Shown here: piece after piece, positions 52,145-61,935 of the stretch
How positions within the stretch are numbered: position 1 is the stretch's first letter
Layout of the letters: each line of letters begins with the position of its first letter
NCBI RefSeq assembly: GCF_006716355.1
Contig: NZ_VFOW01000001.1
Coordinates: 5,084,001 to 5,148,000 of the forward strand
Direction of reading: 5' to 3'
Length of the DNA: 64,000 bases
Origin: Stackebrandtia endophytica
GTDB taxonomy: Bacteria > Actinomycetota > Actinomycetes > Mycobacteriales > Micromonosporaceae
Made by a program: the position numbers and the translations under genes
Notes under the pieces: model-generated
What the model was told of the DNA's origin: nothing
Seen by the model: only the letters and a program-made list of their open reading frames with translations
Databases searched by the model: none

Positions 52145-54220
52145 TTACTCGGCGAAGGTGCGGCCGGTGACCTTCTTCGCTACTCCGGAGTGGTCCAGGT
52201 ACGGCGTGATTCCACCGAGGTGGAACGGCCAGCCGGCGCCCAGGATCATGCACAGGTCGATGTCCTCGCGGGCGGCAACGACTCCCTCGTCCAGCATGCG
52301 ACGGGCCTCGTCGGCCACGGCCGCCAGCGCCCGGTCGCGGATCTGCTCCGGCGTCGACGGGTTGGTCCCGAACTCCATGATGGAGGGAATATCCGGGTCG
52401 ACCGATGGCTTGCCCTGCGCGTCCCACACGTACACACTGGACTTACCGGCCTCGACGAGCCGGTCGAGGTTCGCCGATACCTTGTACCGGTCCGGGAACG
52501 CCTGGTGCAGCGTGCCCGCCACGTGGCGGGCCACCGCAGGCCCGACCAGCTGAAGCAGCATGAACGGTGTCATCGGCAGACCGAGTGAGTCGACGGCGTG
52601 GTCGGCGACCTCGATGTCGGTGCCCTCGTCGACGCAGGCGAAGATCTCACCCAGGAACCGGGTCAGCAGTCGGTTGACCACGAACGCCGGTGCGTCGGCG
52701 ACGAGAACACCGTTCTTCTTGAGCGCCTTGCACACCGCGAACGCCGTGGCGACGGTGGCGTCGTCGGTCTGCTTGGCGCGCACCACTTCCAGCAGCGGCA
52801 GGATCGCCACCGGGTTGAAGAAGTGGAACCCGACGACCCGCTCGGGGTGCCGCAGGTCGGCGGCCATGTCGGTCACCGACAGCGAGGAGGTGTTGGTCGC
52901 CAGCAGGCATTCGGCCGAGACGATTCCCTCCAGCTCCGCGAAGATGCGCTTCTTGAGTTCGAGTTCCTCGAAGACGGCTTCGATCACGAAGTCGGCGTCG
53001 GCGAAGATCGACTTGTCGACCGATCCGGAGATCAGGCCCCGGAAGCGGGATGCCTTGTCGGGGCTGATGCGGCCCTTGGCCAACTGCTTGTCGATCTCAC
53101 CGTTGACGTAGGCCACTCCCTTGTCGACGCGTTCGGCGTCGAGGTCGGTGATGACTACCGGTACCTCCAGGCGACGCACGAACAGCCACGCCAGCTGGGA
53201 GGCCATCAGGCCGGCACCGACGATGCCGACCTTGTTGACCGGGCGGGCCAGCGACTTGTCGGGGACTCCGACGGGACGCTTGGCACGCTTCTGGACCAGG
53301 TCGAAGGAGTAGAGGCTGGCCTTGAGTTCCGGTGAGGTCAGCAGGGTCGCCAACGCCTCGTCCTCCAGGGCGGTGCCCTCTTCGAACGGGACGGTTTTGG
53401 CCTTGGCCATCAGATCCAGCGCCAGGTACGGTGCGGGCGCGGCGCCGTGCAGTTTCATGTCGGCGATGGCCTTGCCCTTGGCCAGTGCGGCGTCCCAGGC
53501 CTCGCCCCGGTCGATTTCGGGGCGGTCCACGACGATCTCGCCCTGCGCGACCTTGGCGGCCCACGCCAGGGATTCCTCGATGAAGTCGGCCGGTTCCAGC
53601 AGGACGTCGCTGATGCCCAACTTGTGGGCGTCGGCGGCGCGCATCATCTTGTTCTGGTTCAGAGCGTTCTCGATGATGACCTTGACGGCCTTGTCCGCGC
53701 CGATCAGGTTGGGCAGCAACTGGGTGCCGCCCCAGGTCGGGGCCAGACCGATGAAGCACTCCGGCAGCGCCAACGCCGGCGTGGCCGACGACAGGGTCCG
53801 GTAGTGGCAGTGCAGAGCCAGTTCGAGACCGCCGCCCATGACCGCGCCGTTGATGAACGCGAAGGTCGGGATGTCGGAGTCCTTGAGCCGCGCGAACACG
53901 TCGTGCCCGAGTCGGGCGATCGCGTGCGCCTCCTCGCGGGTCTTGATCAGTGGCATACCGGTGATGTCGGCGCCCACCAGGAAGATGAACGGTTTACCGG
54001 TGACCGCGATGAACTTGACCTTCGGCGAGTGCGCGAAGACCTTGTCGAGTGCGTCGTTGAGCGACTTCAGACCACCGGGGCCGAACGAGGACGGCTTCTT
54101 GTGGTCGTGTCCGTTGTCCAACGTGATCAGTGCGGCTTGGCCGTCCAGTCCGGGCACGTTGACGAACTTGACGTGGGCCTGGGTGACGACCTCGTTGGGA
54201 AATTCCTTCAGCGCCTGCAT
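52145..54220 (-). CDS. 3-hydroxyacyl-CoA dehydrogenase/enoyl-CoA hydratase (FadB/FadJ-like)
   Basis: The product is 691 aa. An N-terminal crotonase domain (about 1-300; FINGAVMGGGLELALHCHYR, oxyanion hole; LPECFIGLAPTWGGTQ) is fused to an NAD-binding 3-hydroxyacyl-CoA dehydrogenase domain (NKVGIVGAGLMASQLA, FHFFNPVAILPLLEVV) and C-terminal dehydrogenase repeats. It carries out the hydration and oxidation steps of fatty-acid beta-oxidation. The ATG at 54220 has GGAAGG 9 nt upstream; an in-frame GTG at 54229 overlaps the thiolase stop. It forms a two-gene operon with the thiolase. Confidence 0.95.
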   Translation of the reverse strand: MQALKEFPNEVVTQAHVKFVNVPGLDGQAALITLDNGHDHKKPSSFGPGGLKSLNDALDKVFAHSPKVKFIAVTGKPFIFLVGADITGMPLIKTREEAHAIARLGHDVFARLKDSDIPTFAFINGAVMGGGLELALHCHYRTLSSATPALALPECFIGLAPTWGGTQLLPNLIGADKAVKVIIENALNQNKMMRAADAHKLGISDVLLEPADFIEESLAWAAKVAQGEIVVDRPEIDRGEAWDAALAKGKAIADMKLHGAAPAPYLALDLMAKAKTVPFEEGTALEDEALATLLTSPELKASLYSFDLVQKRAKRPVGVPDKSLARPVNKVGIVGAGLMASQLAWLFVRRLEVPVVITDLDAERVDKGVAYVNGEIDKQLAKGRISPDKASRFRGLISGSVDKSIFADADFVIEAVFEELELKKRIFAELEGIVSAECLLATNTSSLSVTDMAADLRHPERVVGFHFFNPVAILPLLEVVRAKQTDDATVATAFAVCKALKKNGVLVADAPAFVVNRLLTRFLGEIFACVDEGTDIEVADHAVDSLGLPMTPFMLLQLVGPAVARHVAGTLHQAFPDRYKVSANLDRLVEAGKSSVYVWDAQGKPSVDPDIPSIMEFGTNPSTPEQIRDRALAAVADEARRMLDEGVVAAREDIDLCMILGAGWPFHLGGITPYLDHSGVAKKVTGRTFAE

Positions 54221-54225
54221 CGCAT

Positions 54226-55428
54226 TCACCCTTCCACGCTTGAGTTGTTCGGGGTCCACGCCGGGTTCTCCCAGATGACGGTGCCGCCCATGCCGATACC
54301 GATACACATGGCGGTGACGCCGTACCGCACCTGCGGGTTGGCGGCGAAGTGACGTGACAGTTGGGTCATCAGCCGTACGCCGGAGGAGGCGAGCGGGTGT
54401 CCGACGGCGATGGCGCCGCCCCACGGGTTGACGCGTGGGTCGTCGTCGGCAATGCCGAAGTGGTCCAGGAAGGCCAGCACCTGAACGGCGAAGGCCTCGT
54501 TCAATTCGAACAGTCCGATGTCGTCGATGGTCAGGCCGGCCTTGGCGAGTGCCTTCTCGGTCGACGGGATCGGTCCCACGCCCATGACCTCGGGCTCGAC
54601 ACCGACGAATCCATAGGAGACCATGCGCATCGAGGCGGACAGGCCCAGGTCGGCGGCGACGTCTTCGGCGGCGATGATGCAGGCGGTGGCGCCGTCATTG
54701 AGGCCTGCGGCGTTGCCGGCGGTGACGCGACCGTGTGGACGGAATGGGGTGCGCAATCCGGCGAGTTTCTCCATGGAGGTCTCGCGCGGCGGTTCGTCCT
54801 GAGTGGCCAGGCCCCAGCCTTCTTCGACCGAGCGGGTGTTCATCGACACGAGGTCGAGGGCGATCTGGTCGGTGTGTTTGGCGTAGCGCTGTTGGCTGGT
54901 CAGGCCGAACGCGTCAGCGCGTTCCTTGGTGATGTTGGGGAACCGGTCGTGCAGGTTCTCGGCGGTGGCGCCCATGATCAATGCGGAGGGGTCGACCAGC
55001 TTCTCGGAGATGATGCGCGGGTTGGGGTCTACGCCCTCGCCCATCGGGTGGCGTCCCATGTGCTCGACACCGCCGGCGATGGCCACATCGTAGGCACCGA
55101 ATCCGATGCCGGAGGCCACTGTGGTGACCGCGGTCATGGCGCCGGCGCACATGCGGTCGATGGAGAAGCCGGGTACGGACTTCGGCAGTCCTGCCAGCAG
55201 TGCGGCGGTGCGGCCGATCGTCAGGCCTTGGTCGCCGATCTGGGTGGTCGCGGCGATCGCGACCTCCTCGACCCGTTCCGGCGGCAGGGACGGGTTGCGG
55301 CGCAACAGTTGACGGATGCAACGAATGACGAGGTCGTCGGCTCGGGTTTCGGCGTACATGCCGTTGGCCTTCCCGAACGGCGTGCGGACGCCGTCGACGA
55401 ACACGACCTCACGAACTTCCCGGCTCAT
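54226..55428 (-). CDS. Acetyl-CoA C-acyltransferase (thiolase, FadA-like)
   Basis: The product is 400 aa. Thiolase landmarks are the nucleophile in DRMCAGAM near residue 95, NEAFAVQVL, GHPLASSGVR (His) and MCIGIGMGG (second Cys). It cleaves 3-ketoacyl-CoA with CoA in the last step of beta-oxidation. The downstream FadB-like gene is translationally linked. The promoter should lie in 55429-55650. Confidence 0.96.
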   Translation of the reverse strand: MSREVREVVFVDGVRTPFGKANGMYAETRADDLVIRCIRQLLRRNPSLPPERVEEVAIAATTQIGDQGLTIGRTAALLAGLPKSVPGFSIDRMCAGAMTAVTTVASGIGFGAYDVAIAGGVEHMGRHPMGEGVDPNPRIISEKLVDPSALIMGATAENLHDRFPNITKERADAFGLTSQQRYAKHTDQIALDLVSMNTRSVEEGWGLATQDEPPRETSMEKLAGLRTPFRPHGRVTAGNAAGLNDGATACIIAAEDVAADLGLSASMRMVSYGFVGVEPEVMGVGPIPSTEKALAKAGLTIDDIGLFELNEAFAVQVLAFLDHFGIADDDPRVNPWGGAIAVGHPLASSGVRLMTQLSRHFAANPQVRYGVTAMCIGIGMGGTVIWENPAWTPNNSSVEG

Positions 55429-55659
55429 GCGGACCTCCTAGCGGTGCTGGCCGTGTGGACTCGCAGACTGCGTTTGACGGTTCGGTCATACACGAGTGTG
55501 CCTCCTAGCGGTGGAACGTCACCGCGAATGTTACTCGCAAGTAACCGAGCTCGTCGGCCCCGGGATCACCTTTCCACAACTCCACCGCCTCACGCGTGAC
55601 CCCCGCCAGAACTGGCCCGCCGGTCGAGGTGACGACAATCAGGAGTAAGGGTCACAAAA

Positions 55660-55683
55660 CCACACGATGTCGACATCGTGTGG
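55660..55683 (-). terminator. Terminator after rnd (24-bp palindrome)
   Basis: CCACACGATGTC is followed directly by its complement, giving a perfect 24-bp palindrome. On the minus strand it is followed by TTTTGTG, so it reads as an intrinsic terminator 42 bp after the ribonuclease D gene. The exact symmetry would also suit a protein-binding site upstream of the thiolase operon. Confidence 0.75.
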
Positions 55684-55724
55684 TGATCCGGTGGATTCCG
55701 CCCCCGGGCGGGTCACCGCGACGG

Positions 55725-56951
55725 TCAGTCGTCGGCCAGCGCCTCGGTCAACGCACCGCTGGTGATCTTGATCTGCCAGTCCCGCACGCCCGAGGCGGTC
55801 AACGCCTCGGCGACCAGCTCCTGGCTCAACGGAGTCGGAGGCTGCCAGGTCAGGGCGCGCACCGCGGCCGGGGCGATCAGATTCTCGGCTGGCAGTTGAT
55901 GTTGCTCGGCCAGCTCCGACACCGCCTGCCGGGTGCGCTTGAGCCGGGCCGCGGCGATCGGGTCGCGGGAGGCCCACCGGTGCGTGGCCGGGGGACCGTC
56001 CTGTGGTGGCGAGACGGTCGGCAGGTCGCTGGAGCGTGCCTGTCGTGCCCGGGCCAGCGCGTCCAACCAGCGCGCCGAGTTGGCGCGGCCGTGGCGACGC
56101 TGGAAGCCGGGGATCTTCAGCAGGGCACCGACATCGGCCGGGTCGGAGATGGCCGCGTCGGCGATGGCCTGATCCGGGACGATCTTCGACGGTGCCTTGT
56201 CCATGTCGCGGGCCAGTTCGTCGCGGGCCATCCACAGTTCACGGACTCGGCCCAGCGCGCGGGCTCCTCGCACCCGGTGGATGCCGGAGGTGCGGCGCCA
56301 TGGTTCCTTGCGCGGGGCGGGTGGGCCGCTGGCGGCCAGGGCGGCGAACTCCTCGGCCGCCCAGTCCTGCTTTCCCTGTTCCTGCAACTCCTCGGCGAGC
56401 CGGTCGCGTAGGTCGATCAGCAGTTCGACGTCCAGTGCGGCGTACTTCAACCAGTCCTGCGGCAACGGGCGAGTACTCCAGTCCGCCGCCGAATGGTGCT
56501 TTTCCAGCGAGTAGCCCAGCAGGCGTTCGGTCAGGGCGGCCAGTCCGACTCGCTCCATCCCACACAGTCGCGCCGCCAGCTCGGTGTCGAACAGTTGGGG
56601 TGGCCGCATGCCGACGTCGGCCAGGCAGGGCAGATCCTGGCTGGCGGCGTGGAGGATCCACTCGGTGTCGGCGAGCCGCCGGTTCACCTCGTGCAGGTCG
56701 TCGAACCGGGTCGGGTCGATCATGATGGTCCCCGAGCCCTGCCGTCGCAGCTGAATCAGGTACGCGCGCGGCAGATATCGGAATCCGGAGGCGCGTTCGG
56801 CGTCGATGGCGACCGGTCCGGCACCGTCGGACAGCGCGTCGAGCACTCGGGACATCCCGGGGTCGTCCGCGACAACATCCGGCACCCCTTCGCGGGGCTC
56901 GGTCAGTAGCACCGGTGGAGGTGATGAGGGGACATCGTGATCTTCGGACAC
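55725..56951 (-). CDS. rnd: Ribonuclease D-like 3'-5' exonuclease with HRDC domain
   Basis: The product is 408 aa. The DEDD exonuclease core has AIDAERA (first Asp/Glu), HAASQDLPCL (second Asp) and YAALDVELLIDL (Tyr-Asp third motif). An HRDC domain follows at about 220-300 and a second helical segment to the end. It is expected to trim the 3' ends of structured RNAs. GTG start at 56951. Gene order with the thiolase and FadB-like genes is common in related actinobacteria. Confidence 0.94.
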   Translation of the reverse strand: MSEDHDVPSSPPPVLLTEPREGVPDVVADDPGMSRVLDALSDGAGPVAIDAERASGFRYLPRAYLIQLRRQGSGTIMIDPTRFDDLHEVNRRLADTEWILHAASQDLPCLADVGMRPPQLFDTELAARLCGMERVGLAALTERLLGYSLEKHHSAADWSTRPLPQDWLKYAALDVELLIDLRDRLAEELQEQGKQDWAAEEFAALAASGPPAPRKEPWRRTSGIHRVRGARALGRVRELWMARDELARDMDKAPSKIVPDQAIADAAISDPADVGALLKIPGFQRRHGRANSARWLDALARARQARSSDLPTVSPPQDGPPATHRWASRDPIAAARLKRTRQAVSELAEQHQLPAENLIAPAAVRALTWQPPTPLSQELVAEALTASGVRDWQIKITSGALTEALADD

Positions 56952-57128
56952 GTCTTAACCGTACGGGGATACCGCCACGGAACCGGTAATGGCCCACCGG
57001 TATACCGCTGTTGATCACTCAAAAGTGTGGACTTTTCGGATTTCCGGGGGCATACGTCTTTGCGAAAGTCGATTAAAGTTGTTGGTGAGCAGTCGCCCCC
57101 CAGCGACGCCACTCCCCGGGGAGGGCAG

Positions 57129-57896
57129 ATGTACAACTACGGACCGGACCAATCGGGCACCCCCTATGGCCAGGGCCAGCCGTCATACGGTCAACCGCAG
57201 GTGCCGCCACCGGCACCCCAACAGCAGCCGCCGTACCAGGCTGAACCGGCGGCCGTGCCGTCGCCGCAGTCCTCGCCGCCGGCTTATGAGCCGAACGCTC
57301 CGGTGACCGGACAGCCGGCATACGGTGCGAACCCGACTGAACCGGCGGCTCCCGTCACCGGTCAACCGGCCTACGGCGAACCGGCGATGAATCCCTCGCC
57401 GATGAACCCGACCATTCCCGTGCAGGCGCAGAGTTCTCCGATGCCGCCCCCGACCTCCCCAGGGATGCCGCCGCCGACCATGGGTATGCCGCAGCAGGGG
57501 ATGGGGTTGCCGCCGGCCGGACCGCCCCCGTCCAAGCGCGGACCGTTGGTTCCGCTGCTGGCGGCCGGCACGGTGTTGTTCCTGATCGTGGCGGTCGTGT
57601 TCGGGGTGCTGTGGATGCAGGCCAGCGGTGAAGCCGATGAATTGGCGACTGAACTCAGCAACGAACAGACGGTCGTCACCGACCAGGGCGGCCAGATCGA
57701 GGACCTTGAAGCCACCGTCGAACAGTTGGAGACGGACCTGGCGTTGGCCGAGGGCGACGCCGAGAACGCCGAGGGCCTTCAGGACTGTCTGGACACGTTG
57801 AGTGCGTTCTTCGCCGCCTCCGAGGCGGATGCCTCGGAGGATGAGCTCGATGATTTGTGGATGGACTTCAACCTCATGTGTTCGCCGTACCTGTAG
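57129..57896 (+). CDS. Pro/Gln-rich membrane protein with coiled coil
   Basis: The product is 255 aa. Residues 1-135 are a Pro/Gln/Tyr/Gly-rich low-complexity region with repeats of the form VTGQPAYG. One membrane helix follows (LVPLLAAGTVLFLIVAVVFGVLW), then an extracytoplasmic coiled coil (DELATELSNEQTVVTDQGGQIEDLEATVEQLETDL) and a short two-Cys end. The ATG at 57129 has GGGGAGG 4 nt upstream, so the longer frame to 57027 is not used. Function unknown. Confidence 0.83.
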   Translation: MYNYGPDQSGTPYGQGQPSYGQPQVPPPAPQQQPPYQAEPAAVPSPQSSPPAYEPNAPVTGQPAYGANPTEPAAPVTGQPAYGEPAMNPSPMNPTIPVQAQSSPMPPPTSPGMPPPTMGMPQQGMGLPPAGPPPSKRGPLVPLLAAGTVLFLIVAVVFGVLWMQASGEADELATELSNEQTVVTDQGGQIEDLEATVEQLETDLALAEGDAENAEGLQDCLDTLSAFFAASEADASEDELDDLWMDFNLMCSPYL

Positions 57897-57966
57897 TTCG
57901 TCGGTCGGCCACCACGACGGCGGATCTTCGCCGGTCGCGGTGGCCGACACCTGATTCACTGGCCGC

Positions 57967-58785
57967 ATGACGATTCAGGAACTCGCCCAACGGTTTCATC
58001 GCGCCCACCGGGGTCCCGACGTTCTCAGGCTCGCCAACGCCTGGGATGCGGCCAGTGCCAAGATCATCGAGGCCGCCGGTGCCGAGGCCATCGCGACCAC
58101 CAGTGCGGGAGTCGCGTGGAGTCTCGGCGCGGCCGACGGTGACGAACTCGATCGCGATGCCGCCGTCGCGGCGGTCGCTCGGATCTGCGCCGGGGTGTCG
58201 GTGCCGGTCACCGCGGACATCGAGACCGGATACGGCGAGCACCCCGATGAGGTCGCCGAGACCATTCGGCAGGTCGTCGCCGCCGGTGCCGTCGGTGTCA
58301 ACCTTGAGGATGGCTTCGGTGACGGCCTGCGTGACCTGTCCGAACAGGTCGACCGGGTCGTTGCCGCCCGCGCGGGTGCCGACGATGTCGGTGTGGACAT
58401 CTATCTCAACGCCCGGGTCGATACCTATCTGCGTCGGATCGGCGAACCCGAGGAGCGGTTCGACATGACGATCGCGCGTGCCGCGGAGTATCTGTCGGCC
58501 GGTGCCTCCGGCATCTTCGTTCCGGGAGTTGACGACCCCGACGAGGTGACGCGGTTGGTGCACGCCATCGACGGACCGCTGAACATACTGGTCGAGCCCG
58601 GTTCACCGCCGATCAGTGAACTGGCGCAGGCCGGGGTGCGTCGGGTCAGCACCGGTCCGGCGATCCCGCAGGCCGCGTACGCGGTGGCCGACCGGGCGGC
58701 GCGGGAGTTCTTCAGCGACGGCAGTTACGGAGCCGTCGGAGACGGTTGGGACTTCGGTCGCCTCAACGCCTTGTGGACGAGGTGA
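57967..58785 (+). CDS. Isocitrate lyase/PEP mutase-family enzyme
   Basis: The product is 272 aa. Family landmarks are RLANAWDAASA near 22, VTADIETGYG near 80 (metal-binding Asp), GVNLEDG near 110 and NARVDTYL near 145. These proteins act on C-C or P-C bonds next to a carboxylate (for example oxaloacetate- or carboxyphosphonoenolpyruvate-type reactions). The Cys of true isocitrate lyase (KKCGH) is absent, so the substrate is not isocitrate by this evidence. Convergent with DUF3000; 3' ends overlap by 23 bp. Confidence 0.92.
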   Translation: MTIQELAQRFHRAHRGPDVLRLANAWDAASAKIIEAAGAEAIATTSAGVAWSLGAADGDELDRDAAVAAVARICAGVSVPVTADIETGYGEHPDEVAETIRQVVAAGAVGVNLEDGFGDGLRDLSEQVDRVVAARAGADDVGVDIYLNARVDTYLRRIGEPEERFDMTIARAAEYLSAGASGIFVPGVDDPDEVTRLVHAIDGPLNILVEPGSPPISELAQAGVRRVSTGPAIPQAAYAVADRAAREFFSDGSYGAVGDGWDFGRLNALWTR

Positions 58786-59359
58786 TCTCGTCGGGCGGCA
58801 GTCCCGCGGCAGCGGCCAGGTGCTTCGACCATCCGTGCAGGTGAGCGCCCAGGTCGGTGTCCCGCGGGGTCCATGACGCCCGAATCCGCAGGGTGGATTC
58901 GGTGGCGTCGGAGGAGAATTCGTCGGGATCGCGTAGTGACCCGAACCGGGTCTCGGTCGTGCAGGTCACCGTGCCACCCAGTGCGAGGTAGTCGGCGGAC
59001 ACCGTACCGAGGCCGTCGACCAGCCAGGACCACGCCACCGAGGTCAGCATCGGATCGGTGTACATGTCCTCATCGATGTCGACGCTCAGATAGCTGACCA
59101 GGCGTAGGGTGCCCTGCCAGCTTTCATGCCCGTCCGGGTCGTGGAGCAGCACCAGGCGACCCTCGGCCTCCGGTTCCCCGATACGACTGATCGACGCCGC
59201 GAGGGCGTGGGCATAGGGGGCGATGTTGCCCGGAGCGTTGATTTCAGACATTGAGATACGACGATCAGGCTTCCAAGAGCGTAGCGACGCCACCGCGTCA
59301 CGGAAGGTGCCCGGTGCCTGGTCGCCGAGTGCGGTCGCCGCTTCCACGTGACAGACCAT
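58763..59359 (-). CDS. DUF3000 protein
   Basis: The product is 198 aa from the ATG at 59359. The DUF3000 pattern is clear: FRDAVASLRSWKPDRRISMSEINAPGNIAPYAHALAAS, RLVLLHDPDGHESWQGTLRLVSYL, VAWSWLVDGLG and LGGTVTCTTETRFG. Conserved in actinobacteria; function unknown. No clear ribosome-binding site, so the exact start is uncertain (a GTG 9-12 codons in is possible). Confidence 0.9.
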   Translation of the reverse strand: MVCHVEAATALGDQAPGTFRDAVASLRSWKPDRRISMSEINAPGNIAPYAHALAASISRIGEPEAEGRLVLLHDPDGHESWQGTLRLVSYLSVDIDEDMYTDPMLTSVAWSWLVDGLGTVSADYLALGGTVTCTTETRFGSLRDPDEFSSDATESTLRIRASWTPRDTDLGAHLHGWSKHLAAAAGLPPDEITSSTRR

Positions 59360-59480
59360 ACGGTGTGGCGGCAACGGATGTCCGCAGGGCACGCCGGGCG
59401 AGATCCATCATGGCCGTAGCGAGGTGCGCGGAGCATCTTGTCCAAAATGGATCTTGCCCGCGATTGCTACTCTCCTTTGC

Positions 59481-61832
59481 ATGTCAGGAGCGCCCGATCT
59501 TGGTGTCGATTTCGGTACCTCACACACCGTAGCGGTGCTCAATACCGGCGGCAGCGTGACTCCGCTGCTGTTCGACGGCTCGCCACTACTGCCCTCGGAC
59601 GTCTACGCCGAGTCGGACGGCACGTTGTTGACCGGCCGCGACGCCCAACAGGCCGCCCGCAGCGAGCCGGCCAGTTGCGAACCACACCCCAAGCGCCGTA
59701 TCGACGACGGGTCGGTGTTGCTGGGGCAGCTCGACATCGGCGTGGTCGACCTGTTCACCGCGGTCCTGTCCCGAGTGCGCGACGAAGCGGTTCGCGTCGT
59801 GGGTCGGATACCCGACAACGTGACCGTCACCCACCCGGCCAGCTGGGGAGCTCCCCGACGGAAGGTCCTCTCGGACGCGGCGGACAGAGCCGGCCTCGGG
59901 ACGGTCCGGCTGGTACCCGAACCCGTTGTGGCGGCCCAGTACTTCGTGGTCGTGGCCGGGCATCGGGTCCCGGTCGGGACCTCGGCTATCGTCGCCGACT
60001 TCGGTGGCGGCACCTTCGACGCGACCCTGGTGCGGCGAACCGAATCCGGATTCGACGTACGCGCCGTCGTCGGACGTGACGACCTGGGCGGCGTGGACCT
60101 CGACGACGCCATCGCCCGCCACCTCGCACAGCGGTCAGGACACTCCGTCGACTGGACCGGACTATTGCACCCGTCCACCGCCCGTGACCACCGAGCCCGC
60201 CGAGCCTGGTACGACGAGGTGCGGTTGGCGAAGGAACGCCTGTCCCGGCACAGCATGGCCGAGTTGTACATCGCGCCCGCTGACCGCTCGGTGCATCTGA
60301 CCCGCGACGAGGTCGAAACGCTGGCCGACCCGCTGTTGGCCCCGGCGTTGACGCTCATCACCGACCTGATCGGGCACGATCCCGTGTCGGCGGTCTTCCT
60401 GGTCGGTGGGGGCAGCCGTATTCCGCTGGTGGCGACCCGGTTGCACCAGGCGCTGCGGCGATCCGGGCTCGACCTCAGTCCCACGATCCTGGAGCAGCCG
60501 GAACTGGTCGTCGCCCAAGGCGGCGCCCTTCCTCCCAGCGCCGTCGAAGCCCCCACCGGTGACCTCGCGGTGTCGGATACCCCCACCGCGGCCCAGCTGG
60601 TTCCCGACCTGTCACCGCCGCCGATCGACGACTCGCCGTTCCTGTCGGAGCCGCCGGACCCGACCGAGGTCGACCTGACGCCGCCCGGTTTCGTGGACGA
60701 ACCGATCACCGGACCGCCGATCACCACGGGTGTGTCGATACCCGAGCCGGTTCGGGGACGATCGCGGGTCCTGGCGCGGATCGGACCCCTGTTGGTCGTG
60801 GTGGTGATAGTCGCCGTGGTGGGACTGATCCTCAACCTGCCCACCGGTGACGCCGAGGAGAGTGGTGACGGCACCGCCACGACGACCGAGGCCGCCGACC
60901 CCGGTTCGGACGTCACCTACTTTCCCGAACACGGCGGCCTGGTCACCGATCTGGCCGTCGGATTGACCACCCCCGGTTGGGACATGCTGCTGTCGGCCGG
61001 CGAGGACGCCGTCGTCCGGGTGGAACAGCTCGCCGATGCCATGTACGAGCCGGGGCCGCATACCGGTCACCGTGCCGGGGTCACCGCGATAGCGCTGGGT
61101 GATATCGGTGGGGCTCAACACGCCCTCTCTGGCGACGCCGACGGCCTCATCCAGATCTGGGAACCGGCGAGCAAGATGACGCTGTACGAGTTCGCCGAGC
61201 ACGATGGGGCGATCCTGGACATCGCGACGACGCCCGGCGGGACCGCGATATCGGTCGATGACGCCTCCGGGGTGCCCGTCGTGTGGGACATCGCGGGACA
61301 GGAACGACAACGGGAGTTGTCGGGCCTGTCGGACAAGGTGACCGCGTTGACCACTGCGCCTGGCGGTGACGGCTACCTCGTCGCCGGTGCCGATACCGGC
61401 GGCCGGATCGCGGTGTGGGACGTCGGCAGCGGGGACCTGGTGTACGAGCACCTGGCCGCCAGTGGCCAGGCGCGCGCCATCGACTTGGCGGAGCTGGACG
61501 GCCGACCCGTGATGGTGGTGGCACCGCAGGACGGCGTCCCCTACCTGTGGGATCTGGAGTCGGAGCAGTCCCTGGGAGGGTTCGACACCACCGACACCGG
61601 TTCGATCCAGCTCTTCGACTGGAACGGACGACTGCTGGTGGCCGCCGGCGGATCCGGTGGCTTCGTCCGCGTGTGGGACGCCGCCACGACCTCACCGGTC
61701 GCCGAACTGGACCTGGAGCAACCCGACGCCGAACCCATTCCCGCGCTCCAACTGCTGAAGACCGCCGACGGCCTGGTCGTATACGCGGCCATCGGAAACC
61801 GGGTCGCGGCGGCGCCGGTCGAAGTGGACTGA
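59481..61832 (+). CDS. Hsp70-like ATPase fused through a membrane helix to a WD40-type propeller
   Basis: The product is 783 aa. Residues 1-360 are a DnaK-type ATPase domain: LGVDFGTSHTVAVL (phosphate 1), ADFGGGTFDATLV (phosphate 2) and VFLVGGGSRIPLV (adenosine). There is no DnaK substrate-binding domain. A Pro/Asp-rich linker leads to one membrane helix near 431-453. An extracytoplasmic part (about 485-783) has WD40/PQQ-like repeats (IQIWEPAS, VVWDIAG, IAVWDVGSG, YLWDLESE, VRVWDAA). No ribosome-binding site precedes the ATG, so the mRNA may be leaderless. It could couple cytoplasmic ATPase state to an extracellular ligand. Confidence 0.9.
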   Translation: MSGAPDLGVDFGTSHTVAVLNTGGSVTPLLFDGSPLLPSDVYAESDGTLLTGRDAQQAARSEPASCEPHPKRRIDDGSVLLGQLDIGVVDLFTAVLSRVRDEAVRVVGRIPDNVTVTHPASWGAPRRKVLSDAADRAGLGTVRLVPEPVVAAQYFVVVAGHRVPVGTSAIVADFGGGTFDATLVRRTESGFDVRAVVGRDDLGGVDLDDAIARHLAQRSGHSVDWTGLLHPSTARDHRARRAWYDEVRLAKERLSRHSMAELYIAPADRSVHLTRDEVETLADPLLAPALTLITDLIGHDPVSAVFLVGGGSRIPLVATRLHQALRRSGLDLSPTILEQPELVVAQGGALPPSAVEAPTGDLAVSDTPTAAQLVPDLSPPPIDDSPFLSEPPDPTEVDLTPPGFVDEPITGPPITTGVSIPEPVRGRSRVLARIGPLLVVVVIVAVVGLILNLPTGDAEESGDGTATTTEAADPGSDVTYFPEHGGLVTDLAVGLTTPGWDMLLSAGEDAVVRVEQLADAMYEPGPHTGHRAGVTAIALGDIGGAQHALSGDADGLIQIWEPASKMTLYEFAEHDGAILDIATTPGGTAISVDDASGVPVVWDIAGQERQRELSGLSDKVTALTTAPGGDGYLVAGADTGGRIAVWDVGSGDLVYEHLAASGQARAIDLAELDGRPVMVVAPQDGVPYLWDLESEQSLGGFDTTDTGSIQLFDWNGRLLVAAGGSGGFVRVWDAATTSPVAELDLEQPDAEPIPALQLLKTADGLVVYAAIGNRVAAAPVEVD

Positions 61833-61935
61833 CGGCACGGCCGAACGGTTCGGCGTCGATGTGTTGTGTGACGCCTGATCCAGCCCGGCACGGCGGCGGA
61901 TGCCCTGCCCGACGCGCATGTGATGATGCTTGGCG

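Noticed and set aside
55660-55683. 24-bp palindrome as a dedicated operator
   Set aside because: On the minus strand it is followed by TTTTGTG and lies just after rnd, so a terminator is the simpler call; an operator role is not excluded.
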